Below are positions 1-9,004 of a stretch of DNA of 64,000 nt, in pieces. The stretch comes from Thalassomonas actiniarum (GTDB lineage: Bacteria; Pseudomonadota; Gammaproteobacteria; Enterobacterales; Alteromonadaceae). The position numbers were made by a program, and so were the translations under genes. How positions within the stretch are numbered: position 1 is the first letter of the stretch; every line of letters starts with the position of its first letter. Under the pieces are notes generated by a model, which had not been told where the DNA came from, did no database searches, and worked only from the letters and a program-made list of their open reading frames with translations. The stretch covers positions 6,012,603 to 6,076,602 of the forward strand of contig NZ_CP059735.1 in NCBI RefSeq assembly GCF_000948975.2. Direction: 5' to 3'.

Positions 1-620
1 TGGGAGCGCACGATATCCTGCTGCCGGGTTTTTCCCAGGGCGGAAGAATAACTGGCCTGGGCAACATCGGATAATTGCTCAAACAGGGCGTAGTTTTTTT
101 CGATCAAGGCAATGCTTTCCTGGGCCAGGTAGGCATCAAGCCACAAACTACCGGCGGTTACCGTCACCTTGGCTTCGCGGTCGCGCCGTTGCAGCGGATG
201 TTGCTGACTCTGGATATTTAACTGTTGCTGCTTGATCTGCAAACTGTCGCCGCGGGGAAACATCTGGCTGACCCCCACTTTTAGCTGGGTCATGGCTTCC
301 TGCTCAAGGTCAAATTTATCCGTGCCCAGGTTGGCTAATGCCAGCGAAACTTTGGGATCCGGCAAAGTTGCCGAAAAGCGGCTCATGGACTCCAGCGAAG
401 ACTGCTTATAACGGCTGGCATTAAGCCAGGGATCATTGGCCAGCGCCTGCTTGATGGTTTGCCCGAAGGACAAGGTCTGGCCTGGTTCGCGAGCCGCGTC
501 GTCAGCAAAACTCAACGGGCTGCCCAGGCTCAAAACAGCGCCGGCGATCACGCTCCTGGCAAACACCCGGACCGCCGCCGGGTTTGACACAGGTTTAAAA
601 TACCGGGATAACAAAGCCAT
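1..620 (-). CDS. TolC-family outer-membrane efflux protein, N-terminal part (cut by window edge)
   Basis: This is the first 206 or so residues of an outer-membrane factor; the gene runs off the left edge. The start is the ATG at 620, which overlaps the stop of the upstream DUF411 gene (TAATG), so the two are translationally coupled. Basic residues and a hydrophobic stretch ending near SFADDA look like a signal peptide. The following region (FGQTIKQALANDPWL, then alternating helices rich in Gln and Leu) is typical of the N-terminal outer-membrane efflux repeat. Position after a CopL-like and a DUF411 gene suggests the outer-membrane part of a Cus-type copper/silver RND exporter, with CusB and CusA expected beyond the window. 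The metal assignment is inference; the TolC family call is firm. Confidence 0.8.
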   Translation of the reverse strand, partial: MALLSRYFKPVSNPAAVRVFARSVIAGAVLSLGSPLSFADDAAREPGQTLSFGQTIKQALANDPWLNASRYKQSSLESMSRFSATLPDPKVSLALANLGTDKFDLEQEAMTQLKVGVSQMFPRGDSLQIKQQQLNIQSQQHPLQRRDREAKVTVTAGSLWLDAYLAQESIALIEKNYALFEQLSDVAQASYSSALGKTRQQDIVRS

Positions 621-1177
621 TAGAACTGCTCCTGGTAAGTATTTACTTTCGCATAAACTTCCGAGCTACCGTCTCCTTTTATTAATAAGATCTGGTACGG
701 CATAAATTGCTCGCCCACTTCCATGCCCGGACTTCCCACCGGCATAGCTGGCACCGCAAGCCCTAAGACCTGGTCGCTTTTTTCACGACCGGCTCTTTCA
801 TTGAGAAATTGCCGGATATATTTCGCCGGAATATGGCCTTCAAAAACATAACCCTGCTCTGATACCGCAGTATGGCAGGAGTGATACCTGGGGTTAATGC
901 CCTGGTCTATTTTAAAAGAGGACAAGGCATCGTGATTGTAGACGCGGGAAGAAAAGCCCTTTTCATCAATATGGTCGATCCATTTTTGACAACAACCGCA
1001 AGACTCCCGTTTATAAACCTTTAATTCCGGCAGGCTCGCCACTTTTGCCGCCTTTACTGCTTTATCCTGCGTTGAAGGTAATTCGGTCACCTCACTGCAG
1101 GCGCCAAGGACTAAGAAAGCTGACGCGGCGAAACCATATCGGACCGCGGAAGGTAAAAATTTTGCAATAAAAAACAT
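620..1177 (-). CDS. DUF411 family lipoprotein, putative metal-binding
   Basis: A 185-residue protein with a hydrophobic N-terminus ending in the lipobox LGAC (Cys27), so probably an exported lipoprotein. The rest matches the DUF411 family: a thioredoxin-like beginning (LKVYKRESCGCCQKW) with a Cys-x-Cys-Cys cluster, a second HSCHT motif, and the conserved GHIPAKYI and GLAVPAMPVGSPGM segments. DUF411 proteins usually sit in copper or silver resistance clusters, and the neighbours here agree: a Met/His-rich secreted protein upstream and a TolC-type factor overlapping its stop codon. Its biochemical role is not established; metal binding or delivery in the periplasm is the usual proposal. Confidence 0.85.
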   Translation of the reverse strand: MFFIAKFLPSAVRYGFAASAFLVLGACSEVTELPSTQDKAVKAAKVASLPELKVYKRESCGCCQKWIDHIDEKGFSSRVYNHDALSSFKIDQGINPRYHSCHTAVSEQGYVFEGHIPAKYIRQFLNERAGREKSDQVLGLAVPAMPVGSPGMEVGEQFMPYQILLIKGDGSSEVYAKVNTYQEQF

Positions 1178-1375
1178 AATAGCTCCTGCGCGCTATCACC
1201 CGGTAAAAACGGCCCGGTAAAAAAGAACCGGGTAAAGCAATAATCTGCGCTATTTTCCAGCCGGCAGGCCTGTTTTTTTTCAGACTGTCAGCAATTAACA
1301 TCTAGGAGTTAAACTCCACTAAATACATTGAACTGGTATTAATTATCCGCCGGATTGAAGACGGATCTATGCTAA

Positions 1376-1732
1376 TTAACTGGAAATAGGAGGATAATAA
1401 GGAGAGTTGGGCGGTTGGCTTATCGCAGGAAAAGTCCGTTCCCTGACGGTTTCGGACAACAAGGCCAAAGAGTTAACTTGCGGGGCTGCCACTAATGAAG
1501 CAGACAGACATCCCCCCATGGGGCATTGGCATTCGGGATCACAACAATCAGACATCATTTGTTCATGACTGTCGGCTGCGCTGTCCATGTGCGCCATCGG
1601 CATATCCATAGACATATCCATGGCATGATGAGTTGCTTCCATCTCAGGGCAAGGCATAGCGACAGCCAAAGTCGCCTGACCGATAAGGGTCAGCAACAAC
1701 AAGGTCACTATTATTAGCTTGCTTTTCATCAA
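1376..1732 (-). CDS. Small secreted Met/His/Cys-rich protein, CopL-like
   Basis: A 118-residue protein with a clear signal peptide (hydrophobic core, cut near AVAMP). The mature part is packed with metal-ligand residues: repeated HAMDMSMDMPMAHMD and then CCDPECQCPMGGC. No known catalytic domain is visible. Proteins of this composition and size (CopL-like) are found at the head of copper-resistance clusters and are thought to bind or sense copper in the periplasm. It lies about 200 bases upstream of the DUF411 gene on the same strand, consistent with one copper-responsive unit. I did not find a convincing CueR or CopR site upstream. Function is inferred from composition and position. Confidence 0.65.
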   Translation of the reverse strand: MMKSKLIIVTLLLLTLIGQATLAVAMPCPEMEATHHAMDMSMDMPMAHMDSAADSHEQMMSDCCDPECQCPMGGCLSASLVAAPQVNSLALLSETVRERTFPAISQPPNSPYYPPISS

Positions 1733-1851
1733 AGGAACTCATCCGTTACGTTAAATCGGGATCAGCATAAAGGATAGCGCCGGATAATGCCATAAAATAT
1801 TGAGGGGGGATTATTTTAAATCAAGATCCGGCCCGGTGCTTAACCTTAAGG

Positions 1852-2871
1852 TTAGCGCTTGATAATAAAAGGACTCACCAGCTCAGTCAGCATGGTTACA
1901 TGGTCGTCCCTATCATTTAATGCTTTGATGTAATGGTATTTTTCTCCGCCGGCTTCCATAAAGATCTCCCGGTTTTCACTTTCCAGCTCCTCCAGGGTTT
2001 CCAGACAATCGGCGCTAAAGGCCGGACTGATAATGGCAATGTGTTTATTGCCTTTAGCCGGCAAGGCTTCCAGGGTGGCATCGGTATAAGGTTGCAGCCA
2101 CTCGGCTTTACCAAAGCGCGACTGGAAAGTCATCACATAATCTTCCTGTGCAAGGTCAAGATTTTCCACCAGCAATTGCGTAGTCTTAGCACAAAAATCA
2201 TAATAGGGATCGCCCCATTGCTGGAATAACTTAGGCATACCATGGAAAGACAACACCAGTTTATCCGGCTTGCCATGGGCGGCAATATGCTCCCGTACCG
2301 TGCTTGCCAGGGCATCGATATACTTAGGATTATCATGATAACTGCTGAGAAAATGTAAACTCGGTATCCAGCGCCAGCGCTTCACCTCTTTGGTGACAGC
2401 ATCAAAGGTTGAGCCGGTCGTTGGTCCGGCGTATTGCGGATATAACGGCAGCACAACAATATTATCCACCCCCGCCTGCTGAAACTTCTGCAGACGTGAG
2501 GCGATAGAGGGGTTACCATAACGCATGGCAAAATCTACCAGCACATCATCGCCATATTGCCCGGCCAGTTGCGCCGCCACTCTGTCCTTTTGCTTTTGGG
2601 TGATCACCACTAAAGGCGCTCCCTGCTCGGTCCAGATACTCTTATATAACTTAGCCGACTTTGCCGGACGCACCCTCAAAATAATACCGTGTAAGATAAT
2701 CAACCATACCAGGCGGGGGATTTCCACGACCCGGGGATCCGATAAAAACTCTGCCAGATAACGTCTTAATGCCCCGGCAGTCGGCTCATCCGGCGACCCC
2801 AGATTAGTTAACAAGACGCCGGTACGCGGTTTTTGCTGGCTGTTGCTGATTGCTCCGGTAAATCGTGACAT
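1852..2871 (-). CDS. hemH: Ferrochelatase
   Basis: A 339-residue enzyme that inserts ferrous iron into protoporphyrin IX, the last step of heme synthesis. Family features are the N-terminal GVLLTNLGSPDEPT loop, the active-site segment LSFHGMPK with its metal-handling His, the PLYPQYAGPTTGSTFD stretch, and the C-terminal PAFSADCLETLEELE region with the conserved acidic residues. Full length, with the start at the ATG before SRFTGAISN. The gene stands alone between the copper cluster and a glutathione peroxidase gene, but close to the cytochrome c maturation genes, which consume heme. Alteromonadales often carry more than one ferrochelatase, so another copy may exist elsewhere. Confidence 0.95.
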   Translation of the reverse strand: MSRFTGAISNSQQKPRTGVLLTNLGSPDEPTAGALRRYLAEFLSDPRVVEIPRLVWLIILHGIILRVRPAKSAKLYKSIWTEQGAPLVVITQKQKDRVAAQLAGQYGDDVLVDFAMRYGNPSIASRLQKFQQAGVDNIVVLPLYPQYAGPTTGSTFDAVTKEVKRWRWIPSLHFLSSYHDNPKYIDALASTVREHIAAHGKPDKLVLSFHGMPKLFQQWGDPYYDFCAKTTQLLVENLDLAQEDYVMTFQSRFGKAEWLQPYTDATLEALPAKGNKHIAIISPAFSADCLETLEELESENREIFMEAGGEKYHYIKALNDRDDHVTMLTELVSPFIIKR

Positions 2872-2944
2872 TTTACTCTCTGTTGATTTTGTTATCTGTT
2901 ATTCGTTACGGCGGGAAACTAAAATCCCCGGCATACAAATATAG

Positions 2945-3532
2945 TTAAAGCACGGCTTCAATAGCCTGGATAAACTCGGTATCGTCCGGGGTCACCCGGC
3001 TGTTGAAATGCTTAATATGGCTGCCGTTGTCGCTTATCAGGTATTTATAGAAATTCCACTTAGGTGAAGTTGTCTTATCCGCCAAATGTTTAAAAATAGG
3101 ATGGGCATCGCTACCGCGGACATTGACGGTTTTTAACATGGGAAAGGTCACGCCATAGTTAACAAAGCAGACTTTAGCGGTATCTTTTTCCTCATCCTCT
3201 TCCTGAAAAAAGTCATCGGAAGGAAAACCCAGCACTACCAGTCCTTGTGACTGATATTTTTGATGTATGGCTTCGAGCCCCTTAAATTGCGGGGTAAAAC
3301 CGCAATGACTGGCGGTATTGACGATCAACACAGGTTTGCCGGCGGTAAGCTCGCATAAATCCAGCTGCACCTGGGAATGGAGCCTGCGTATGGTATAACG
3401 CAAAAACGGCGCACAATCGCTGGTATGCGAAATACCGGATGGCGGAAGCGGTGATTCTTGCGGCCTGGCCAAAAGTGCTGTGCTGAGCAGCAGACTGGCT
3501 GCCAGCAAACTGGAAAGAAACAATTTAAACAT
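2945..3532 (-). CDS. Exported glutathione peroxidase family protein
   Basis: The protein carries the glutathione peroxidase fold: active-site NTASHCGFTPQ (a cysteine in place of the selenocysteine of some homologues), GFPSDDFFQEE near the second conserved motif, and WNFYKYLI with the catalytic Trp and Asn. I place the start at the ATG at 3532, giving 195 residues, because an AGGG motif lies five bases upstream and the protein then begins with a standard signal peptide. A longer frame with 20 extra residues exists but would bury that peptide. An insertion before the catalytic domain (around HTSDCAPFLRYTIRRL) is characteristic of the exported subgroup. Probably a thioredoxin- or glutathione-dependent peroxide reductase in the periplasm. 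Confidence 0.88.
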   Translation of the reverse strand: MFKLFLSSLLAASLLLSTALLARPQESPLPPSGISHTSDCAPFLRYTIRRLHSQVQLDLCELTAGKPVLIVNTASHCGFTPQFKGLEAIHQKYQSQGLVVLGFPSDDFFQEEDEEKDTAKVCFVNYGVTFPMLKTVNVRGSDAHPIFKHLADKTTSPKWNFYKYLISDNGSHIKHFNSRVTPDDTEFIQAIEAVL

Positions 3533-3616
3533 TAATCCCTGGTCCTGAGTAAAATTCCGTAAAAGCTGCCGGTAAGCAATCAGCAGCATCATGCTTACCG
3601 GCTATTATGCCTTTGC

Positions 3617-4870
3617 TTACGACTCGGGCACAAGGGTATTGATGGTCAGGTCAATGGCATCGCTGCTGGCAACACTGATATCTTTAAGCTCCCCGGTATA
3701 ATCGCCGGGTTTAATGCCGACCCCGCCGAGGTTGGACACCACGGCATAAAGGTTCACCGATTTAACGCTGCTTAAGGTCATTTGCGGATTCATCGCCTGG
3801 GAGTCATTAAGCACTACGGTCGTCGGTAAATCACTGGCACGGATCTTCACTGCCGCCAGCGGCATTCTCGGACCGTTTGCCGGAATGGCGTAAACAAATA
3901 CGGTTTTATCTTCTCCCTGGCTCAGCTGCTGGCGGATATCGTCCGTCAAGTTGACGTTTAACACCAGCTGCGAGCCAGAAACAGTACCTTCAGGTACCGT
4001 TTCCCCGGCTGCCGCCATGCGGTTTTTGGCTTCGTTAATCGCTCCCTGCAGCGCCTGGACATTGACATTATTGCCTCCCAGGTTCACCACTTTTTGCCAG
4101 TAACCTATGGCATCGCCATAGTTCTCACCGATAAAGTGATTAAGCCCCAGCAGGATGTTAGTGGAAGGATCATTGGGATCTAAAGCCAAGGCTTTATCGA
4201 TCAGGGCCTGAATCGGCTCATTAATTTGTTGATTATTCTGATAGAACATCGCCTGGGCTTTGGCCCCCAGGATATCCGCATGCTCCCCTTCAATCGCCAT
4301 CACCTGGTCAAAAGCCGCTAACGCACCGCTGAAATCACCAAGGCCGATGGACGCCTGACCTAAGTTATACCAGGCCTGGGAATTTTTCGGTTCCTGCTCG
4401 GTCAGCTGCTTCAGTTGTTTCAGGCGCACCATCATCTGCTGTTCGCTGTTTAAGCCTTCATGTCCCTGGCTTTTGGCAGACATGGCCGGTTGCGACAGCT
4501 GCTCATAAGCGCCGTTTTTCAGGTATAAGGCAAAGCTAAAGCCCAGCACAAAAACCGTCAGCACCATAGGCCAGACAACCGCCAAGGGCTTATCGGCCGC
4601 AAGTACGGGTTCAGCGGCATTTTCTTCGATATCCTGCAGCAAACTTTTATCCAGCTCCGCCAACAGATATTGGTAGTTTTCCTCGTCTATGCCGCCTTCG
4701 GCATAGTCTTTTTCAATTTCCGCTTTATGCTCATGGTAGAGACGGACATTGGTTTCATCACGAACGCTTTTTAATGTACTCGGTGCCTTGATATTACTGC
4801 GCAAATAATGACCCCAGATCACGGCCAGCAACAATAATAACAATACGACTATGGTAATAATCACTTCCAT
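3617..4870 (-). CDS. ccmI: Cytochrome c maturation protein CcmI
   Basis: A 417-residue apocytochrome c chaperone of maturation system I. It begins with a membrane helix, followed by the cytoplasmic region with NVRLYHEHKAEIEKD, which is typical of CcmI, then a second membrane helix near residues 97-115. The periplasmic part carries TPR repeats (QAWYNLGQASIGLGDF and following) that hold the apocytochrome C-terminus. The last 120 residues form a beta-rich domain seen in the fused CcmI/NrfG-like proteins. It is the last gene of the minus-strand ccmFGHI operon, starting 5 bases after ccmH. Confidence 0.93.
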   Translation of the reverse strand: MEVIITIVVLLLLLLAVIWGHYLRSNIKAPSTLKSVRDETNVRLYHEHKAEIEKDYAEGGIDEENYQYLLAELDKSLLQDIEENAAEPVLAADKPLAVVWPMVLTVFVLGFSFALYLKNGAYEQLSQPAMSAKSQGHEGLNSEQQMMVRLKQLKQLTEQEPKNSQAWYNLGQASIGLGDFSGALAAFDQVMAIEGEHADILGAKAQAMFYQNNQQINEPIQALIDKALALDPNDPSTNILLGLNHFIGENYGDAIGYWQKVVNLGGNNVNVQALQGAINEAKNRMAAAGETVPEGTVSGSQLVLNVNLTDDIRQQLSQGEDKTVFVYAIPANGPRMPLAAVKIRASDLPTTVVLNDSQAMNPQMTLSSVKSVNLYAVVSNLGGVGIKPGDYTGELKDISVASSDAIDLTINTLVPES

Positions 4871-4875
4871 AATAT

Positions 4876-5364
4876 CTAATCTTTTAAAATTTGTTTCAGT
4901 TTATCTTGCTGTTCGGCAGACAAGGCTTGTTTTTCTTTCACCTGAGGTTTGCGGCGAAGAATATAAATAATCACGCTAAATCCCAGCAGCAATAAAATAG
5001 CCGGGCCAAACCACAAAATATATGTGGTGTTGTTAACCTTAGGACGGTAGAGCACAAACTCGCCGTATCGGTCGACCATGTAGTTCATGATCTCCATATC
5101 CGACTTGCCTTCATGTAACAAGTTGTACACCTGACGGCGCAGGTCGGCGGCTATCGGTGAATTGGAATCTATCAGGTTCTGGTTCTGGCATTTGGGACAG
5201 CGTAACTCTTTGGTGAGCTCCTGATATCTTTTCTCGGTCACCTTATCGCGAAATTCATAGGTATCGACCGGGCTCGCCTGTGCGCTGCCCAAGAAAAGCG
5301 TGCCTAAAAGCATAAAGACAGAAAATAAAACCTTGCTGTTTTTAAATAAAGTCAACATCTGCAC
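4876..5364 (-). CDS. ccmH: Cytochrome c maturation protein CcmH (CcmL type)
   Basis: A 162-residue thiol-disulfide protein with a signal peptide (GSAQASP), the redox motif LRCPKCQN (Cys56 and Cys59) and one C-terminal membrane helix followed by a Lys-rich tail. It keeps apocytochrome CxxCH cysteines reduced for heme ligation and works with CcmF and CcmI. This is the short form without the C-terminal TPR domain; that domain is supplied by the separate ccmI gene just downstream. Its start codon touches the ccmG stop at 5364, so the genes are co-translated. Confidence 0.94.
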   Translation of the reverse strand: MQMLTLFKNSKVLFSVFMLLGTLFLGSAQASPVDTYEFRDKVTEKRYQELTKELRCPKCQNQNLIDSNSPIAADLRRQVYNLLHEGKSDMEIMNYMVDRYGEFVLYRPKVNNTTYILWFGPAILLLLGFSVIIYILRRKPQVKEKQALSAEQQDKLKQILKD

Positions 5365-5909
5365 TAGCTCCCTTGCTGTTCCGCTTCGATTTGTTCGATC
5401 AGGGGAAGAAATTCACTTTGCCATACCCTGGCATCGATCACCCCGGCAAAACGTTTGCGGATCACCCCGTCACCGTCGATGACAAAAGTTTCCGGTGCGC
5501 CATAGACCCCAAGATCCAAACCTAAGGTTCCCTGCTGATCAAAAATCGAAAACACATAAGGGTCGCCGAGTTGCTGCAACCACTGGTTCGCCGGACCACG
5601 TTCATCCTTATAATTGAGGCCAAACACCGCCACCCGGTCGCTTTTGGCAATTTCCAGCAGATAAGGGTGTTCGTAACGGCAAGACGGACACCAGGTCGCC
5701 CAGACATTCAGTAATTTAACCTTACCTTTAAGATCGCCGGCATTGACGGTTTCACCGGCATTTTTTAAGGTCGATAATTCAAAATCCGGCAGCTTTTTAC
5801 CCACCAGGGCAGAAGGCAATTCCTGGGGATTTAAAAACAGCCCCTGGTACAACACCCCGCCCAGGGCAAGACAGACGATTAACGGCAATAAACGGATTAA
5901 TTTATTCAT
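5364..5909 (-). CDS. ccmG: Thiol:disulfide interchange protein CcmG/DsbE
   Basis: A 181-residue membrane-anchored periplasmic thioredoxin. An N-terminal helix anchors it; the active site is NVWATWCPSCRYEHP (Cys74 and Cys77). The GVYGAPETFVID segment contains the cis-proline and the family GAPE motif. It reduces CcmH or the apocytochrome cysteines during cytochrome c assembly. It lies three bases after ccmF and abuts ccmH in the minus-strand operon. Length and motifs are ordinary. Confidence 0.95.
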   Translation of the reverse strand: MNKLIRLLPLIVCLALGGVLYQGLFLNPQELPSALVGKKLPDFELSTLKNAGETVNAGDLKGKVKLLNVWATWCPSCRYEHPYLLEIAKSDRVAVFGLNYKDERGPANQWLQQLGDPYVFSIFDQQGTLGLDLGVYGAPETFVIDGDGVIRKRFAGVIDARVWQSEFLPLIEQIEAEQQGS

Positions 5910-5912
5910 GGC

Positions 5913-7952
5913 TTATTTTCCCTGCCCTGCTGTTTCAACTCTGGCATAAACAGGTGCCGCAGCTCCTGCCACCAGTTCGGGTGCTACCTCGGTGCCGCCC
6001 TGGCGCTGTAATTCTTTCGCGCTTTTACGGCGGCGATAACGTTTATCCAGCATGGCAAAAACACCGCCAAGCCCCATAAAGATGGCACCCAACCAGATCC
6101 AGCGCACGAACGGTTTAAAGTGCACCCGAATTGCCCAGGCACCGTTATCGAGGGGATCTCCCAGGGCAACATAGACATCACGGAACAAACCGGGATCTAT
6201 ACCCGCTTCCGTCATCCCCATGGTCTGTACCAGATAAGTACGGCGCTCGGGTTTTAGCAGGGCAATAAAGTCCCCGTCTTTATAAACGCTTAATTGTCCC
6301 TGCTCGGCACTGTAGTTAGGTCCCTGCACCGGCTTTACGCCACCGAATTTGATTTCATAACCGGAAACAAACACGCTGTCGTTAACCGCCATTCTGACAT
6401 TCATTTCTTTTTCATAGCTGGACACTAAAGTCACACCGACAATTGTCACGGCAATACCGGTATGGGCCACCGCCATACCTAAATGGCTCAGGCTCAATCG
6501 CGACCAGGCCCAGCCCCCCTGGGGTAAGCGGACCTGCTTGATGAGTTCTTTGATAACAACCGATGCCACCCAGCACGCCAGGGCCATACCGCCGGCGACC
6601 AGGAAGTCAAATTCGCCGCCATAAAGGAAAGGGAAAGCGATACCAAAAATCACACTGCCAATGGAAACCGGGCTCAGCTGCTTGCGCAACTCGCCTTTCT
6701 TGGCCTTTTTCCAGCGGATCATAGGCCCTATGCCCATCACAATAAACAGCAGGCTCATAATAGGCACAAAGACCGCGTTAAAGTACGGTGGTCCCACGGA
6801 AATCTTGCCCATGCCCATGGCATCGACAAATAACGGATACAAGGTGCCCAGCATCACGGTCACTGCGGCAACCACTAAAATAATATTACAGATCAACAGG
6901 GCCGTTTCCCGGGAATACAAGGCAAACCGGCTGAAGCTGGCAACATTGCTGGCTCTCAAGGCATATAAGGTCAGGGAGCCTATCACGGTAATAGCCAGCA
7001 ACAGCAAAATAAACAGGCCACGTTCGGGATCTGCGGCAAAAGAATGCACCGAAGTGATGGCCCCGGAACGTACTAAAAAGGTGCCTAATAAACTCAGGCT
7101 AAAGGCAAAAATCGCCAGTAATACCGTCCAGTTCCTGAAGGTGCCGCGTTTTTCCGTGACCGCCAATGAATGGATCAAAGCCGTGCCCACTAACCAGGGC
7201 ATAAAGGAGGCGTTTTCTACCGGATCCCAGAACCACCAGCCGCCCCAGCCAAGTTCGTAATAAGCCCACCAACTTCCCAGGGCAATACCTAAGGTTAAGA
7301 ACACCCAGGCGCCTACCGTCCAGGGACGGGACCAGCGGGCCCAGGCAGCATCCATCTTGCCGGACATTAACGCAGCGATGGCAAAGGCAAAGGCGACAGA
7401 GAAACCGACATAACCCATATATAACATCGGCGGGTGAACAATCAAGCCAACATCCTGCAATAAGGGATTCAGGTCACGGCCTTCAAGCGGCACATTCGGC
7501 CATAAGCGGTCGAACGGGTTAGAAGTAAGTAAAGTAAAGGCGATAAAACCAACCGAAACCATGCCCATAACAGACAATACCCGGGCGATAAAAGCTTCAT
7601 CTATGCCTTTGCTGAACTTGGCTACCGCCATGGTCCAGGCGGTAAGCGAAAAGACCCAGAGCAACAGGGAACCTTCATGTCCACCCCAGACGGCACTGAT
7701 CTTAAAATAATAAGGTAAGTGGCTGTTGGAATGACCGGCAATGTATTTCACGGAAAAGTCGTCGACGACAAAACTATATCCGAGAATAAAAAGACTGACG
7801 GCGGTAAAAGCGAACATGCCGAAGGCCAAAGGCCTGGCATAAGCGGCTAACTTCTGTTGTTGACTAAATACGCCGATCATTGGAATGGTGCTTAAACAAA
7901 TGGCAAAGGCCATAGCAACAATCAGTGCAAAGTGTCCCAGTTCAGGTATCAT
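5913..7952 (-). CDS. ccmF: Heme lyase subunit CcmF
   Basis: A 679-residue polytopic membrane protein, the central part of the cytochrome c heme lyase. The WWD heme-handling motif is complete (WGGWWFWDPVEN, residues 236-247), and the periplasmic loop upstream has the conserved KISAVWGGHEGSLLLWV. About 14 to 15 membrane helices can be counted, with a large periplasmic domain before the last one. First gene of the ccmFGHI operon; the leader is divergent to ccmA. The Arg/Ala-rich C-terminal tail after the last helix is slightly longer than in E. coli. Confidence 0.96.
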   Translation of the reverse strand: MIPELGHFALIVAMAFAICLSTIPMIGVFSQQQKLAAYARPLAFGMFAFTAVSLFILGYSFVVDDFSVKYIAGHSNSHLPYYFKISAVWGGHEGSLLLWVFSLTAWTMAVAKFSKGIDEAFIARVLSVMGMVSVGFIAFTLLTSNPFDRLWPNVPLEGRDLNPLLQDVGLIVHPPMLYMGYVGFSVAFAFAIAALMSGKMDAAWARWSRPWTVGAWVFLTLGIALGSWWAYYELGWGGWWFWDPVENASFMPWLVGTALIHSLAVTEKRGTFRNWTVLLAIFAFSLSLLGTFLVRSGAITSVHSFAADPERGLFILLLLAITVIGSLTLYALRASNVASFSRFALYSRETALLICNIILVVAAVTVMLGTLYPLFVDAMGMGKISVGPPYFNAVFVPIMSLLFIVMGIGPMIRWKKAKKGELRKQLSPVSIGSVIFGIAFPFLYGGEFDFLVAGGMALACWVASVVIKELIKQVRLPQGGWAWSRLSLSHLGMAVAHTGIAVTIVGVTLVSSYEKEMNVRMAVNDSVFVSGYEIKFGGVKPVQGPNYSAEQGQLSVYKDGDFIALLKPERRTYLVQTMGMTEAGIDPGLFRDVYVALGDPLDNGAWAIRVHFKPFVRWIWLGAIFMGLGGVFAMLDKRYRRRKSAKELQRQGGTEVAPELVAGAAAPVYARVETAGQGK

Positions 7953-8340
7953 TTCTCTCTCCGCTCCTTAATTTGTCCGCCGTGCAAGAGCAGCCAAAGT
8001 AAAGACCTTATTAAACAGTTACTGCGGTAAAAACACCTTATTAAGAATTTTCTTAACTCAATCTTATGCTTAGAAAGTAAGTTAGTAATCACCTTAACAA
8101 CGGCAAATCTTTTTACCGATAGAAAGTTTGCCAATTCTAGCATTATCTTGTCTGATTTAGCAGCAAAGATAATTGTAATCCGCCAATCGAAGATGAATTT
8201 TCTTCATTTTCGAACAGGCTGGCATTTAACAGACGTTATAGTATGATATTCGCCAAACGGATTCTAAGATCTATATCAAATCATCAGTAGTAAAGGTCAG
8301 TTATGATATGGCTGATGATACGGTCAACAGCCAGAAGTGA
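7953..8340 (+). promoter_or_regulatory. Divergent intergenic region between ccmF and ccmA
   Basis: This 388-base, AT-rich gap must hold promoters for both cytochrome c maturation operons. I see no credible gene in it: the short open frame on the minus strand has no ribosome site or family features. A-T runs and the repeated GAAGATGAA / TTCTTCATT pairing near 8191-8213 could be regulatory. I did not find a convincing FNR or ArcA site by eye. In Shewanella the equivalent gap contains a cytochrome c gene; none is present here. Confidence 0.5.
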
Positions 8341-8982
8341 ATGCCATTGTCAGAAATACGATCCCCATTAATTGAAGCCCGCCAGCTCAGCTGTATCCGG
8401 GAAGACAGAATTCTTTTTGAACACTTAAACTTAGCGGTATTCCCCGGTGAAATTGTTCAGGTAGAAGGCCCCAACGGCGCCGGTAAAACCAGCCTGTTAC
8501 GTATATTAGCCGGTCTTTCCAGCCCCTATGACGGCGAAATCTGCTACCAAGGACAGGGGATCCGCTTTTGCAAAGAGCAGTTTCACCAGGATCTGCTGTA
8601 TTTAGGCCACCTGCCCGGGGTAAAAGGAGAAATGTCCGCCCAGGAAAACCTGGCCTTTAACCTCTCCCTGCACGGCCTGGATGACGAACAGGCGGAAACC
8701 ACCTTAAGCGAAGTGAATTTATTGGGCTTTGAAGATGCCCTGGCCTCCCACCTGAGCGCCGGACAGCACAGACGTATCGCCCTGGCCAGGTTGTGGCAGT
8801 CCAAAGCCAAAATCTGGATTTTAGACGAACCTTTTACCGCCATAGATAAAAACGGCGTGCAAAAACTGGAGCAGCTTTTTTTAACGCACGTAGCACAGGG
8901 GGGTTGTGTGATCTTAACCACGCACCAGGATCTTTCCTTCGATAAAGTAAAAAAAGTTACTTTGAATTACCGGTTTTATTAA
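8341..8982 (+). CDS. ccmA: Heme exporter ATP-binding protein CcmA
   Basis: A 213-residue ABC ATPase. The Walker A is GPNGAGKT (residues 43-50), the signature is the CcmA-specific [14 protein letters not shown], and the Walker B is [12 protein letters not shown]. It forms the CcmABCD complex that releases holo-CcmE, the heme chaperone, from CcmC. First gene of the plus-strand ccmABCDE operon, 22 bases before ccmB. The N-terminus is a few residues longer than in E. coli, so the true start could be slightly internal, although the ATG at 8341 follows an acceptable AGAAG motif. Confidence 0.95.
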   Translation: MPLSEIRSPLIEARQLSCIREDRILFEHLNLAVFPGEIVQVEGPNGAGKTSLLRILAGLSSPYDGEICYQGQGIRFCKEQFHQDLLYLGHLPGVKGEMSAQENLAFNLSLHGLDDEQAETTLSEVNLLGFEDALASHLSAGQHRRIALARLWQSKAKIWILDEPFTAIDKNGVQKLEQLFLTHVAQGGCVILTTHQDLSFDKVKKVTLNYRFY

Positions 8983-9004
8983 CAGTATTATTAAACGGCC
9001 AGCC

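Noticed and set aside
1092-1301. Short minus-strand frame upstream of the DUF411 gene
   Set aside because: It overlaps the DUF411 start in another frame and has random composition.
6661-7260. Plus-strand 199-residue open frame inside ccmF
   Set aside because: It is wholly antisense to the well-supported ccmF gene and has no ribosome site or family features.
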